The translations under genes were made by a program, and so were the position numbers. Below the pieces are notes generated by a model. That model had not been told where the DNA came from. It did not search any database and worked only from the letters and a program-made list of their open reading frames with translations. This document shows, in pieces, positions 41,845 through 49,905 of a stretch of 64,000 bases of DNA. Position 1 is the stretch's first letter, and each line of letters opens with the position of its first letter. Origin of the DNA: Allohahella marinimesophila (GTDB taxonomy: Bacteria; Pseudomonadota; Gammaproteobacteria; Pseudomonadales; Oleiphilaceae); NCBI RefSeq assembly GCF_039538005.1, contig NZ_BAABBO010000001.1, positions 310,001 to 374,000 on the forward strand. The letters run 5' to 3'.

Positions 41845-43250
41845 CAATTCGTCTCAGTGGCCTGCTGCTTGTAGCTTTGCTGGGTGGCTGTGCCTCAGTC
41901 GATATCGATGAGTCGATCCAGCACACCAACGAGCAAGCCGCGGACTTTACCGGTGGTCAGCTTCAGCTGGCCCAGACGGATGACCAGCGAAGTACCATGC
42001 AGGCGCGTGCGGATGAGCTGTTAGCCGATCCGTTGGGACAGGATGAAGCTGTGCGTGTTGCGCTCATCAACAGCCCCAGGATGCAAATGCTGATCGCACA
42101 GTACTGGTCCGAGGCGGCTGAGGCTGCCGAGAATGGCCGCATTGCCAATCCCGTGTTTGCCTTCGAACGCATCCGTCTCGGCGGGGAGCTGGAAATCGCC
42201 CGTGCGCTGTCATTCGGGCTTGTCGATGTACTGACCTATCCACAACGCTACAGCCGTGCTCAAAGAGCGCTGGCGTCTGCTCAGTTGGGGCTTACCGCCA
42301 CAGTAGTCGAGGAGGTCACGGAGGTGCGTCAGGCCTGGGTTGAGGCCGTTGGCGCCAGCGAACGGCTCGAGTATGCCTACCAGGTCTTTGAAAGCGCTGA
42401 AGCCAGCGCGGAACTGGCGCAGAGGATGCGTGCTGCCGGTAATTTCAGCGAACTCGCAAGAGCCCGCCAGCAGGTGTTCTACTCCGACGCCGTGACCAGG
42501 CTTGCCAGCGCAAGGCACCAGGCGATAGCAGCACGTGAAGCGCTGGTGCAACGACTGGGTCTCACTGAAGAACAGGCCGACCGTCTCGTGCTCCCCAAGC
42601 GCCTACCTGATATTCCGCAGGCGCCGGTTCAGGCAAACACACTTGAAAACGAAGCGCTGCAGAAAAGACTCGATGTGCAGATTGCCAAAGCTGGTTTCGA
42701 AGCCGCTGCTGAAGCGCAAGGCCTGACCCTGCTCACCAGTTTCACCGACATTGAAGTCGCTGCACTGCGGGAGACCGTCTTCGAAGATGGCGACCGTGAG
42801 TCAGCCTGGGGCTATGAATTCGAACTGACACTGCCAATCTTCAATTGGGGTGGCATGCAGCGAGAGGCCATGAATGCCCGAACGCTAGCCGCCGCCAACA
42901 GTCTGGAGGCAACACTCCGCTCAATAGGGTCGGATCTACGTGAGCAGTATTCGGCCTATCGTACGGCTTACGACGTCGCCAGACATTACAGAACAGAGGT
43001 CATTCCCTTGCGTCAGAAAATAATGGAAGAGTCGGTTCTGCGCTACAACGGCATGATCATTGGCGTCTTCGAGTTGCTCGCTGACCATCGTCAGCAGGTG
43101 GCAAGCGTAATTGGCGCGATCGATGCCACACAGAATTTCTGGCTCGCCGACGCGGCTCTTGAAGCCACTTTAATCGGTCGTCCCACCAACCTGAATACCA
43201 GCCTGTCAATCGAATCCAACCCTGCCGGAGGTGGCGATGAAGCCCATTGA
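41841..43250 (+). CDS. TolC-family outer-membrane lipoprotein
   Basis: A 469-residue TolC/CusC-like protein. The signal peptide ends in the lipobox LLGGC. Two long alpha-helical repeats rich in Ala and Glu follow, with LINSPRMQMLIAQYWSEAAEAAENGRIANPVF in the first and FELTLPIFNWGGMQREAMNARTLAAANSLEATLRSIGSDLREQ in the second, the usual TolC strand-helix patterns. No RND pump or membrane fusion protein gene is adjacent, so this channel must use a partner elsewhere or serve the copper oxidase block in another way. It overlaps the multicopper oxidase start by 14 bases. Confidence 0.88.
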   Translation: MTIRLSGLLLVALLGGCASVDIDESIQHTNEQAADFTGGQLQLAQTDDQRSTMQARADELLADPLGQDEAVRVALINSPRMQMLIAQYWSEAAEAAENGRIANPVFAFERIRLGGELEIARALSFGLVDVLTYPQRYSRAQRALASAQLGLTATVVEEVTEVRQAWVEAVGASERLEYAYQVFESAEASAELAQRMRAAGNFSELARARQQVFYSDAVTRLASARHQAIAAREALVQRLGLTEEQADRLVLPKRLPDIPQAPVQANTLENEALQKRLDVQIAKAGFEAAAEAQGLTLLTSFTDIEVAALRETVFEDGDRESAWGYEFELTLPIFNWGGMQREAMNARTLAAANSLEATLRSIGSDLREQYSAYRTAYDVARHYRTEVIPLRQKIMEESVLRYNGMIIGVFELLADHRQQVASVIGAIDATQNFWLADAALEATLIGRPTNLNTSLSIESNPAGGGDEAH

Positions 43251-44688
43251 TCAGCGAACAATGGCTCGCACAGCTACCGCACGTCGCGAGTTCCTGAAGT
43301 TCGCCGGGATGACCGGCGGAATGGTCGCGGCGGCTAGCATGAGCAAGGTGGCCATGTCGGCCATTCCCGAGCCTGTTATCCAGACGAGTACAGACACCAT
43401 GGCGCCGCTGGTGCCGGAGACGGGAAGGCCCTACACCCCGGTAGTCACCCTCAACGGCTGGACCCTGCCTTGGCGGATGAATAATGGCGTGAAAGAGTTT
43501 CATCTGGTCGCTGAGCCGGTCGTCCGAGAGATGACGCCCGGTTTCAAGGCCCACCTTTGGGGCTACAACGGCCAGTCGCCAGGCCCAACTATCGAGGTTG
43601 TGGAGGGCGACAAGGTGAGGATCTTCGTGACCAATCGCCTGCCTGAGCACACCAGCATTCACTGGCACGGCCAGCGTTTGCCCAATGGCATGGATGGAGT
43701 CACTGGCCTCACCCAACCTGGCATTCCTGCAGGCAAGACCTTCGTCTACGAATTCACCGCAAGGCGCCCCGGCACCTTCATGTACCACCCGCATGCCGAT
43801 GAAATGACGCAGATGGCCATGGGCATGATGGGCTTCTGGGTCACGCATCCAAAGGGAAATCATCCCCTGATCGATCCCGTGGACAGGGATTTCTGCTTCC
43901 TGCTCAACGCCTATGACATCGACCCTGGCAGCTACACGCCAAAGATCATGACCATGCTGGATTTCAATCTCTGGTCCTGGAATAGCCGCATCTTTCCCGG
44001 CATCGACTCGCTGAACGTGCGCAAGAATGATCGGGTGCGTATTCGCATGGGCAATCTCACCATGACCAATCACCCCATGCACCTGCACGGTCATGAATTC
44101 GAGGTCACGGGCACGGATGGCGGGCCGGTTCCTAAAGGCGCGCGCTGGCCTGAAGTGACCTCCGATATCGCAGTCGGTCAGATGCGCCAGATCGAATTTC
44201 TCGCAGACGAGGAGGGTGACTGGGCCTTCCACTGCCACAAGAGTCATCACACCATGAATGCCATGGGACATGACGTGCCCACGCTCATCGGCGTCGACCA
44301 TACCGGTCTGACAAAGAAGATCACCAAACTCATTCCCGACTACATGGTCATGGGCGAGCGCGGTATGGCAGATATGGCGGAAATGGATATGCCGATCCCG
44401 GAAAATACCGCCCGCATGATGACCGGCGAGGGCCAGTTCGGCTCAGTGGAAATGGGCGGTATGTTCAGCCTGGTGAAGGTTCGCAAGCATCAGCCGCACG
44501 GTGACTACAGTGACCCCGGCTTCTTCAATCATCCAGCAGGTACTGTCGCTTTCGAGTATGAGGGTGAAGTACCCACTGCTGAGCGTTCCACCGACGCAGG
44601 TGCCTCGGCGATGCCGGCGGCACATCGTCCAGCGGAAGATATCGAAGTGAAAGTTCGCAAACCGGGCGGCGGAGGTCATCAGCATTGA
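43237..44688 (+). CDS. Tat-exported multicopper oxidase
   Basis: A 483-residue copper oxidase. The N-terminus has a twin-arginine signal, ARREFLKFAGMTGG. Copper ligands are seen in IHWHGQ, MYHPHADEM, NHPMHLHGHEF and the HCHKSHHTMNAM stretch, giving one type 1 and the trinuclear centre. A methionine-rich region (MADMAEMDMPIPENTARMM) and a His-ended C-terminus (GGGGHQH) are typical of copper-resistance oxidases, which turn Cu(I) to less toxic Cu(II). The ATG at 43237 has GGAGG five bases upstream. It is followed 32 bases later by a cupredoxin. Confidence 0.92.
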   Translation: MKPIDQRTMARTATARREFLKFAGMTGGMVAAASMSKVAMSAIPEPVIQTSTDTMAPLVPETGRPYTPVVTLNGWTLPWRMNNGVKEFHLVAEPVVREMTPGFKAHLWGYNGQSPGPTIEVVEGDKVRIFVTNRLPEHTSIHWHGQRLPNGMDGVTGLTQPGIPAGKTFVYEFTARRPGTFMYHPHADEMTQMAMGMMGFWVTHPKGNHPLIDPVDRDFCFLLNAYDIDPGSYTPKIMTMLDFNLWSWNSRIFPGIDSLNVRKNDRVRIRMGNLTMTNHPMHLHGHEFEVTGTDGGPVPKGARWPEVTSDIAVGQMRQIEFLADEEGDWAFHCHKSHHTMNAMGHDVPTLIGVDHTGLTKKITKLIPDYMVMGERGMADMAEMDMPIPENTARMMTGEGQFGSVEMGGMFSLVKVRKHQPHGDYSDPGFFNHPAGTVAFEYEGEVPTAERSTDAGASAMPAAHRPAEDIEVKVRKPGGGGHQH

Positions 44689-44720
44689 TGCTTTCCATCA
44701 TCTTTAAAGAGAACAAGCGT

Positions 44721-45233
44721 ATGAATGAGTCACGAAAAATACACCTTTTGGTCGCACTGCCTTCGGCTTTGTTACTCGCCAGCGGTCAGGCGTTCGCGCA
44801 CGAGAACCAGCACGAAGCAGTTTCCACCGAAGCAGTAGACAAGACCCAGCAGCTCTGGGGACTGGCCGCAGATCCTGGGACAGCTGACCAGACCATCACG
44901 ATCAGCATGTCTGACGACATGCGATTCTCGCCGGAAAAACTGTCTGTAAGAGAAGGTGAGACGGTCACTTTCAAAATCAGGAACGAGGGCGAGATGATGC
45001 ATGAGTTCGTGCTCGGTACCGAAGAAACCCTAGCCGAACATGCGGCGCTGATGGTCAAGTTTCCTGGCATGGAACATAGCGAGCCCTACATGGTTCACGT
45101 ACCGCCCGGCGAAACCGGCGAAGTGAACTGGACCTTCAACAAATCCGGCCATTTCGATTTCGCCTGTCTGATTGCTGGTCATTACCAGTCAGGCATGGTT
45201 GGCACCATCGCCGTAGAAGTCTCAGACAAATAA
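44721..45233 (+). CDS. Periplasmic cupredoxin-domain protein
   Basis: A 170-residue protein with a signal peptide (LLVALPSALLLASGQAFA). The cupredoxin domain starts near TISMSDDMRFSPEKLSVREGETVTFKIRNEGEMMHEFVLG, with the first His ligand in MMHEF; the other ligands lie in FACLIAGHYQSGM (Cys, His, Met), giving a type 1 copper site. It has a 22-residue insertion (EETLAEHAALMVKFPGMEHSE) before the last strands, rich in Met and His. Purplish-brown AGAGA-like sequence upstream gives only a weak ribosome site. Likely exchanges copper or electrons with the oxidase ahead of it. Confidence 0.9.
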   Translation: MNESRKIHLLVALPSALLLASGQAFAHENQHEAVSTEAVDKTQQLWGLAADPGTADQTITISMSDDMRFSPEKLSVREGETVTFKIRNEGEMMHEFVLGTEETLAEHAALMVKFPGMEHSEPYMVHVPPGETGEVNWTFNKSGHFDFACLIAGHYQSGMVGTIAVEVSDK

Positions 45234-45259
45234 TCAAACCATCGATGAGGATCAGAACA

Positions 45260-45718
45260 ATGCAGACAATCATAAGCTACGCACTCGCCGCTACGCTGGC
45301 CATTGCATCGACAGCCGCTATTGCAGACACCGTGAAAGATGAAGGCAAGCACTCCGGTATGTCGGGTGGCATGTCAGGTGAAATGCATGAGGGGATGAAC
45401 GATGATATGCATAAAAACATGGACGACATGCACAAGAACATGAAAGGCATGCAGGGCCAGATGGGTGCCAAGAAAGGTATGAAACATGACGGTGGGCCTA
45501 TGAGCAGCGGCGTGCTCCGTAATATTGATACTGATGCCCGCACCCTCACGATCAAGCACGGTCCCATCAAGAATCTGGGCATGCCACCGATGTCCATGGT
45601 GTTTCAGACTGACGAGGGTGTGAATCTCGATGGACTCGAAGCAGGCGAAAAGATCAAATTTCGGGTAGTCGACAGGCAGGGCAAGATGACCATCACCGAG
45701 ATACAGCCAGACTCTTAG
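45260..45718 (+). CDS. CusF-like copper-binding protein with Met/His-rich linker
   Basis: A 152-residue exported protein. After the signal peptide (YALAATLAIASTAAIA) comes a low-complexity stretch with repeats of the form M-H-x-x-M (GMSGGMSGEMHEGM, MHKNMDDMHKNMKGM) that should bind Cu(I). The C-terminal domain is CusF-like: ADARTLTIKHGPIKNLGMPPMSMVFQ carries the His and two Met ligands, but the Trp that stacks on copper in E. coli CusF is Met. GAGG is nine bases before the ATG at 45260. A possible start at 45245 would add five residues. Confidence 0.85.
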   Translation: MQTIISYALAATLAIASTAAIADTVKDEGKHSGMSGGMSGEMHEGMNDDMHKNMDDMHKNMKGMQGQMGAKKGMKHDGGPMSSGVLRNIDTDARTLTIKHGPIKNLGMPPMSMVFQTDEGVNLDGLEAGEKIKFRVVDRQGKMTITEIQPDS

Positions 45719-45769
45719 TCAATGGGGCGCTTCGCCAATCCTCTCTAGCGCTCTGGCCGTACCACCCGA

Positions 45770-45834
45770 AGGGAAGCGTCGGTCGGCACCTGGCTTCCCT
45801 GCAGCCGGTCGGTCGTAAAAGTGCGCGACCGACC
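45770..45834 (+). repeat. Two tandem hairpins between the cusF-like and csp-like genes
   Basis: Stem 1 pairs AGGGAAGC (45770-45777) with GCTTCCCT (45793-45800), eight perfect pairs. Stem 2 pairs GGTCGGTCG (45807-45815) with CGACCGACC (45826-45834), nine perfect pairs around a ten-base loop. Neither is followed by a T-run. They lie in the 145-base gap before the Cys-rich copper protein, so they may stabilise the upstream message or regulate translation of the downstream gene. Confidence 0.55.
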
Positions 45835-45863
45835 ATGTACTGAACCTGTTCAAGGAAAGTATT

Positions 45864-46196
45864 ATGTCCCACACTGACAAATATAAAGACTGTATCAAGG
45901 CCTGCCTCGACTGCTTCCAAGCCTGCAACCATTGTGCGTCTGCCTGTCTTCAGGAAGACGATGTCAAGATGATGGCAAAGTGCATCGCAAGTGATATCGA
46001 TTGCGCAGCCATCTGTGCGACTACAGCCGCGGCCATGTCCAGGGGAAGTGAACATGTAGGCCATCTCGCCCGAGTCTGCGCGGAGATCTGTGAAGCCTGC
46101 GCAGCCGAGTGTGAGCATCATGACGCCGAACACTGCCAGAAGTGCGCGGAAGCCTGCAAGCGATGCGCCCAGGAATGTCGCAAGATGGCCGCATGA
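45864..46196 (+). CDS. Csp-type four-helix-bundle copper storage protein
   Basis: A 110-residue cytoplasmic protein with 18 cysteines, most as CxxxC or CxxC pairs on predicted helices (DCIKACLDCFQACNHCASAC, KCIASDIDCAAIC, VCAEICEACAAEC, CQKCAEACKRCAQEC). This matches the DUF326/Csp family, which stores many Cu(I) ions inside a four-helix bundle. No signal peptide is present, as in cytosolic Csp3. A His-His near DAEHCQK may close the metal site. AAGGA stands about eight bases before the ATG. It ends the copper block. Confidence 0.92.
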   Translation: MSHTDKYKDCIKACLDCFQACNHCASACLQEDDVKMMAKCIASDIDCAAICATTAAAMSRGSEHVGHLARVCAEICEACAAECEHHDAEHCQKCAEACKRCAQECRKMAA

Positions 46197-46209
46197 TTTT
46201 TCGTTAAAG

Positions 46210-46243
46210 ACGGGTGCTCGCTGGCCCGTTTCTTTTCATTTTT
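46210..46243 (+). terminator. Possible terminator after the csp-like gene
   Basis: ACGGG at 46210-46214 pairs with CCCGT at 46225-46229 over a ten-base loop, followed by a T-rich run (TTCTTTTCATTTTT). The stem is short, so this is a weak candidate. It would separate the copper genes from the APC permease gene, which begins 19 bases later. Confidence 0.4.
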
Positions 46244-46261
46244 CAGCGCAGGGGATCCCGC

Positions 46262-47620
46262 ATGAGTGACCCTTATAAATCCGGGAGCCTGTCGCTGCCC
46301 GGCGCAATAGCCATGGGCACCGGCGTCATGATCGGTGCTGGCATCTTTGCACTGACAGGGCAGGTGGCCGAAATGGCCGGCCCACTGTTCCCCTTGGCTT
46401 TTCTGGTGGCAGCCATCGTGAGCGGCTTCAGTGCCTACAGTTACGTCAAGATGGCCAATGCCTATCCGTCGGCGGGCGGCATCGGAATGTTTCTCAACAA
46501 GGCCTATGGTCGTAGTGTCATGACCGGCGCCTGCGCGCTACTCATGGTGTTCTCCATGATCATCAATGAAAGCCTGGTGGCCCGAACCTTCGGTACCTAT
46601 ACCATGCAGGCTTTCGGTGGCAGCAAGGATTCAATCTGGGTGCCGATTCTCGGCGTGCTGCTCATCGCTGCAGCTTTCGCAGTAAACGTCGCCACGAACA
46701 AGCTCATCAGTCGAATTTCAATGGTGGCTGCGGCGGTCAAAGTCGGCGGCATTCTCATATTTGCTGCAGCCACTCTCTATATGGCCGGATTTTCCTTCGA
46801 ACCCGCCAGTAGTATTGGCAGTAGCGATGAACCAGCCGTCGGCATGCTCGGTTTTGTAGCAGCTGTAGCGCTGGGGATACTGGCATACAAGGGTTTTACC
46901 ACCATCACAAATAGTGGCAGTGAACTCAGCAATCCAGAAAAGAATGTGGGCAGGGCGATTATCATTTCCCTGACGATCTGCCTGGTGGTTTATCTGCTGG
47001 TGGGATGGGCGGTAGGCTCAACCTTGTCCATTCCGGAAATCGTGCAGACCAGGGATTACGCGCTCGCTGAGGCCTCGCGCCCCGCCTTTGGCGAATACGG
47101 CGTCTGGTTCACCGTCGGCGTCGCGATCGTTGCGACAGCCTCAGGCATTCTGGCGAGTATTTTTGCAGTCTCCCGGATGATGGCCATGCTGACGAAAATG
47201 GAGATGATTCCGCACCGTCACCTGGGTATGAGTGGCCATATCCAGACCCATATGCTGGTGTACATCTGTGTCATAGCCGCACTACTCACGGTATTCTTCG
47301 ATCTGAGCAGAATTGCATCCCTCGGCGCAATTTTTTACCTCATTATGGATATTGCCGTGCATTGGGGTGTGTTTCGTTATCTGCGCCGCGACATCAACGC
47401 GAAGGGGTGGGTAATGATATCGGCCATGGTTCTCGACCTAGTCGTGCTCTGCGCATTCATATGGCTCAAGTGGGAGCGCGATATCTATGTGCTCTACTGG
47501 GCCGCCGGCGGCGTCGTCGCCATCTTCGTACTCGAGCGGCTCTTCCTGCGCTTTCATGGCAATTCGGAAGGCGAAGATCGGAATTATGTGAGTCCCGCCG
47601 ACTGGGAGGAGAATAAATGA
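46262..47620 (+). CDS. APC-superfamily amino acid permease
   Basis: A 452-residue permease with about twelve helices. GAIAMGTGVMIGAGIFALTGQ is the APC signature of helix 1, and AYKGFTTITNSGSELSNPEKNVGRAI is the helix 6-7 motif. The ATG at 46262 has AGGGG seven bases upstream; an earlier start at 46214 lies in the terminator region. It follows the copper genes and precedes the lyase gene by 12 bases, so it probably carries an amino acid or sulfur compound for that enzyme. Confidence 0.9.
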   Translation: MSDPYKSGSLSLPGAIAMGTGVMIGAGIFALTGQVAEMAGPLFPLAFLVAAIVSGFSAYSYVKMANAYPSAGGIGMFLNKAYGRSVMTGACALLMVFSMIINESLVARTFGTYTMQAFGGSKDSIWVPILGVLLIAAAFAVNVATNKLISRISMVAAAVKVGGILIFAAATLYMAGFSFEPASSIGSSDEPAVGMLGFVAAVALGILAYKGFTTITNSGSELSNPEKNVGRAIIISLTICLVVYLLVGWAVGSTLSIPEIVQTRDYALAEASRPAFGEYGVWFTVGVAIVATASGILASIFAVSRMMAMLTKMEMIPHRHLGMSGHIQTHMLVYICVIAALLTVFFDLSRIASLGAIFYLIMDIAVHWGVFRYLRRDINAKGWVMISAMVLDLVVLCAFIWLKWERDIYVLYWAAGGVVAIFVLERLFLRFHGNSEGEDRNYVSPADWEENK

Positions 47621-47632
47621 GGAGAACTGATC

Positions 47633-48817
47633 TTGCACTTTGATTTTGATGAGCCGATAGCCCGAGCAGGTACAAATTCGGTCAAGTTTGACGCTAGAAA
47701 GGCCGTATTTGGTGTTGAAGACATCATTCCGCTCTGGGTGGCTGATACCGACTTCGCTGTTCCGCCGGCGATTAGCGAGGCCTTGCTGAAGCGAGCGAAA
47801 CATCCCAACTATGGCTACTCACTAGCCCCCGATAGTCTCTATCAAGCCATGATCAACTGGTTTGCCCGTCGTCACCAGTTTCCCATCGAGCGTGCTTCGA
47901 TCATGCTGGCTCCCGGCGTGGTGCCATCGATACATGCCGCTGTCCTCGCGCTGACCCAGCCCGACGACGCCATTGTGATCCAGACACCCGTCTATGCGCC
48001 GTTTTTCAATATCGCAGCGCATACAGGTCGACGCCTGGTCGAGAACCCACTGCGCCTCGTTGATCAGCATTACGAGATGGACTTCGACCACCTTGAGCGC
48101 TGCGCGCAAGACGGCGCACGACTGTTGATTCTTTGTTCTCCACACAACCCGGTCGGTCGGGTCTGGCGGCGTGACGAGCTCAGCCGTCTGCTCGCAATTG
48201 CCGATGCGTATGACATGATCGTGGTAGCAGACGAGATCCATTGCGATCTTGTGTTCGAGGGGCACGCGCATACTCCGCTGGCCCTGCTGACGGATCGTCC
48301 GGATCGGGTCATTACCACCTTGGCACCCAGTAAAAGCTTCAATGTGCCCGGTCTCGGCCTGTCGGCGCTGGTGGTGAGCGATGGAGATCAGCGTAAGGCC
48401 CTCGGGAAGGTGTTTGCCTCGCTGCATATTGAAATGGGAAATCCATTCAGTCTGACTGCCTGTGAGGCCGCGTACGCTGGCGGTGAAGCCTGGCTCGACG
48501 AAATGATGAAATATGTAGACGGTAACCGCCAGTTCGTGATCAGTTTTCTTCAGAACCATGTGCCAGACATCAGGGTGATGCCTTCCGAAGGGACCTATCT
48601 GCTGTGGCTGGACTGCAGGTCTCTGTGCCAATCGAGAAATTGGGATGACCGCGATTTGAAACATTTCTTCGTGAACGAGGCCAGCATTGGTATGAACCCG
48701 GGCATTACCTTCGGCAAGAATGGCAGTGGCTTCATGCGTATGAATATCGGTACCCAGAGGTCTGTCCTGAAAGAAGCATTGCTGTTACTACAGCAGGCGC
48801 TTCACCGTAACGGCTGA
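47633..48817 (+). CDS. PatB/MalY-type cystathionine beta-lyase or aminotransferase
   Basis: A 394-residue fold type I PLP enzyme. The start FDFDEPIARAGTNSVKFDARKAVFG with IIPLWVADTDFAVPPAI is diagnostic for the MalY/PatB group, which splits cystathionine or other C-S bonds. PLP contacts are CSPHNPVGRVW, VADEIHCDLVF and the lysine in LAPSKSFNVPGL. The start is a TTG at 47633, with AGGAG eight bases upstream; no ATG fits. It lies 12 bases after the permease, suggesting uptake and cleavage of a sulfur amino acid. Confidence 0.88.
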   Translation: MHFDFDEPIARAGTNSVKFDARKAVFGVEDIIPLWVADTDFAVPPAISEALLKRAKHPNYGYSLAPDSLYQAMINWFARRHQFPIERASIMLAPGVVPSIHAAVLALTQPDDAIVIQTPVYAPFFNIAAHTGRRLVENPLRLVDQHYEMDFDHLERCAQDGARLLILCSPHNPVGRVWRRDELSRLLAIADAYDMIVVADEIHCDLVFEGHAHTPLALLTDRPDRVITTLAPSKSFNVPGLGLSALVVSDGDQRKALGKVFASLHIEMGNPFSLTACEAAYAGGEAWLDEMMKYVDGNRQFVISFLQNHVPDIRVMPSEGTYLLWLDCRSLCQSRNWDDRDLKHFFVNEASIGMNPGITFGKNGSGFMRMNIGTQRSVLKEALLLLQQALHRNG

Positions 48818-49128
48818 TCAGCAGGACAGTCGGGAAACCATACAGCGATTCCAGCAGCCCCCTGCTGAGGACGGTGCTGGAAGGCCCGTTTCAACTCGTG
48901 AGCGAGTGTTAAGTTTTGTCAATTTCTTATACATATACTTACAGTATGAATGATGAGGCTGATCAAATGCTGAGCAAAATCAATGTGCTGCAATTATGGC
49001 ACGGCGGTTGCTATGTATTACTCACGAACGAATAGATCAGTAATACCTAAACGTCGTAGCTGCAGGTGCCAAAGAATGGCATGCAGGCTTCCCTTGAGTC
49101 TTACACCAGTTGCGCAGGAATTAATTAA
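48818..49128. other. 311-base intergenic region with sigma-54 promoter
   Basis: No supported gene lies here. A small hairpin CAGCAG-CCCC-CTGCTG sits near 48852-48867 after the lyase gene but has no T-run. The central part is AT-rich, with TATACATATACTT around 48930, and the sigma-54 element annotated separately lies at 48997. A 29-codon open frame from 48946 has no ribosome site and overlaps that promoter, so it was not called. The 5-prime leader of the PEP-CTERM gene would be about 105 bases. Confidence 0.7.
48997..49011 (+). promoter_or_regulatory. Sigma-54 (-24/-12) promoter of the PEP-CTERM gene
   Basis: TGGCACGGCGGTTGC matches the TGGCAC-N5-TTGC consensus at every position, with GG (48998-48999) and GC (49010-49011) exactly ten bases apart. 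Transcription should begin near 49023, 105 bases before the ATG. PEP-CTERM genes in several proteobacteria are reported to be controlled by the PrsK/PrsR system with RpoN, and this fits that pattern. The upstream AT-rich region may hold the enhancer site. Confidence 0.78.
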
Positions 49129-49836
49129 ATGACTACTTCAATGACTATCAAAAGTTTTGCTCTGACCGCTCTTGCAGCTGCTTTCGCTTTGCCAGCTTCT
49201 GCTGCGGTGATCAGCGTCTACGACGTGAAGAATCAGGCTCAGTCCTCATCTTCATGTGGTAACCCAGCCTACGGTTTGTATACCAGCACACTGCTGCGTG
49301 GATCAAACTCTGGTTGTGCGCACTTCTACAGCATTCAGGACGGTGCAACACTGACTACGTTTGACGACGGCACAGCCAAGCTGACTGGTTCTGCGATCAA
49401 TCTGTACGGTATCAACGCTTCGTTCGACATGACTTTCACTGGTTTTACCGACACGTATGCCCCGGTCAAGACTGGTGGTTCTGCCAACACGGCTGACTGG
49501 ACGTTCTACACCGGTCTGAGTGCTGATAGTTCCATCACTGTCAACACCACGACCTACTTTGCACAGTTGGTTGGCGCGCCTAATAACATCGGCACAATGC
49601 CTGTGTTCCAGATCGGTACTGGTGCGAACGACAAGACAGATGCTTTCGGTGGCTCGACCTGGCTGGACATGTTCTCTGCCAACGGCACGCCAATGTTCAC
49701 TGGTGGCAACCACTGGGACCTGAACTTCGACCTGGATCTGCGTCCAGATACCGGCCTGGACGTTCCAGCACCAGCTACACTGGGCCTTCTGGCACTGGGT
49801 GTTGCTGCACTGAGACTGTCACGTCGTAGCAAGTAA
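49129..49836 (+). CDS. PEP-CTERM sorting-domain exported protein
   Basis: A 235-residue protein. The signal peptide is MTIKSFALTALAAAFALPASAAV. The mature part is rich in Thr, Ser, Gly and Asn with few charges, like many PEP-CTERM proteins, and has two Cys near the start. The C-terminus is VPAPATLGLLALGVAALRLSRRSK: a VPxP variant of the PEP motif with Ala for Glu, a hydrophobic helix and a basic end, recognised by exosortase for cleavage. No exosortase gene lies in the window. AGGA is nine bases before the ATG, and a strong terminator follows. Confidence 0.87.
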   Translation: MTTSMTIKSFALTALAAAFALPASAAVISVYDVKNQAQSSSSCGNPAYGLYTSTLLRGSNSGCAHFYSIQDGATLTTFDDGTAKLTGSAINLYGINASFDMTFTGFTDTYAPVKTGGSANTADWTFYTGLSADSSITVNTTTYFAQLVGAPNNIGTMPVFQIGTGANDKTDAFGGSTWLDMFSANGTPMFTGGNHWDLNFDLDLRPDTGLDVPAPATLGLLALGVAALRLSRRSK

Positions 49837-49867
49837 GCTGAATACTGAGGAGCATCTGCTCTGATGG

Positions 49868-49891
49868 AAGCCCCTTTCGAGGGGCTTTTTT
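49868..49891 (+). terminator. Rho-independent terminator
   Basis: AAGCCCC-TTTCGA-GGGGCTT followed by a T-run forms a strong stem (GCCCC with GGGGC plus flanking A-T pairs), 32 bases after the PEP-CTERM stop. It ends that transcript and lies just before the convergent gcdH stop. Confidence 0.9.
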
Positions 49892-49905
49892 CGTTCTGAC
49901 GAGAT

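Noticed and set aside
43057..44301. 414-codon open frame on the minus strand opposite the multicopper oxidase
   Set aside because: It is antisense to a gene with clear copper ligands, Tat signal and ribosome site; the translation is His-rich only because it mirrors the Met/His codons.
45380..45470. Tandem DNA repeat in the CusF-like gene
   Set aside because: The repetition is of Met/His codons in a low-complexity linker and does not form an exact nucleotide repeat array.
47822..48664. 280-codon minus-strand frame inside the PatB/MalY gene
   Set aside because: Antisense shadow of a complete PLP enzyme.
48946..49035. 29-codon open frame upstream of the PEP-CTERM gene
   Set aside because: No ribosome site, and it covers the sigma-54 promoter, so it lies mostly before the expected transcript start.
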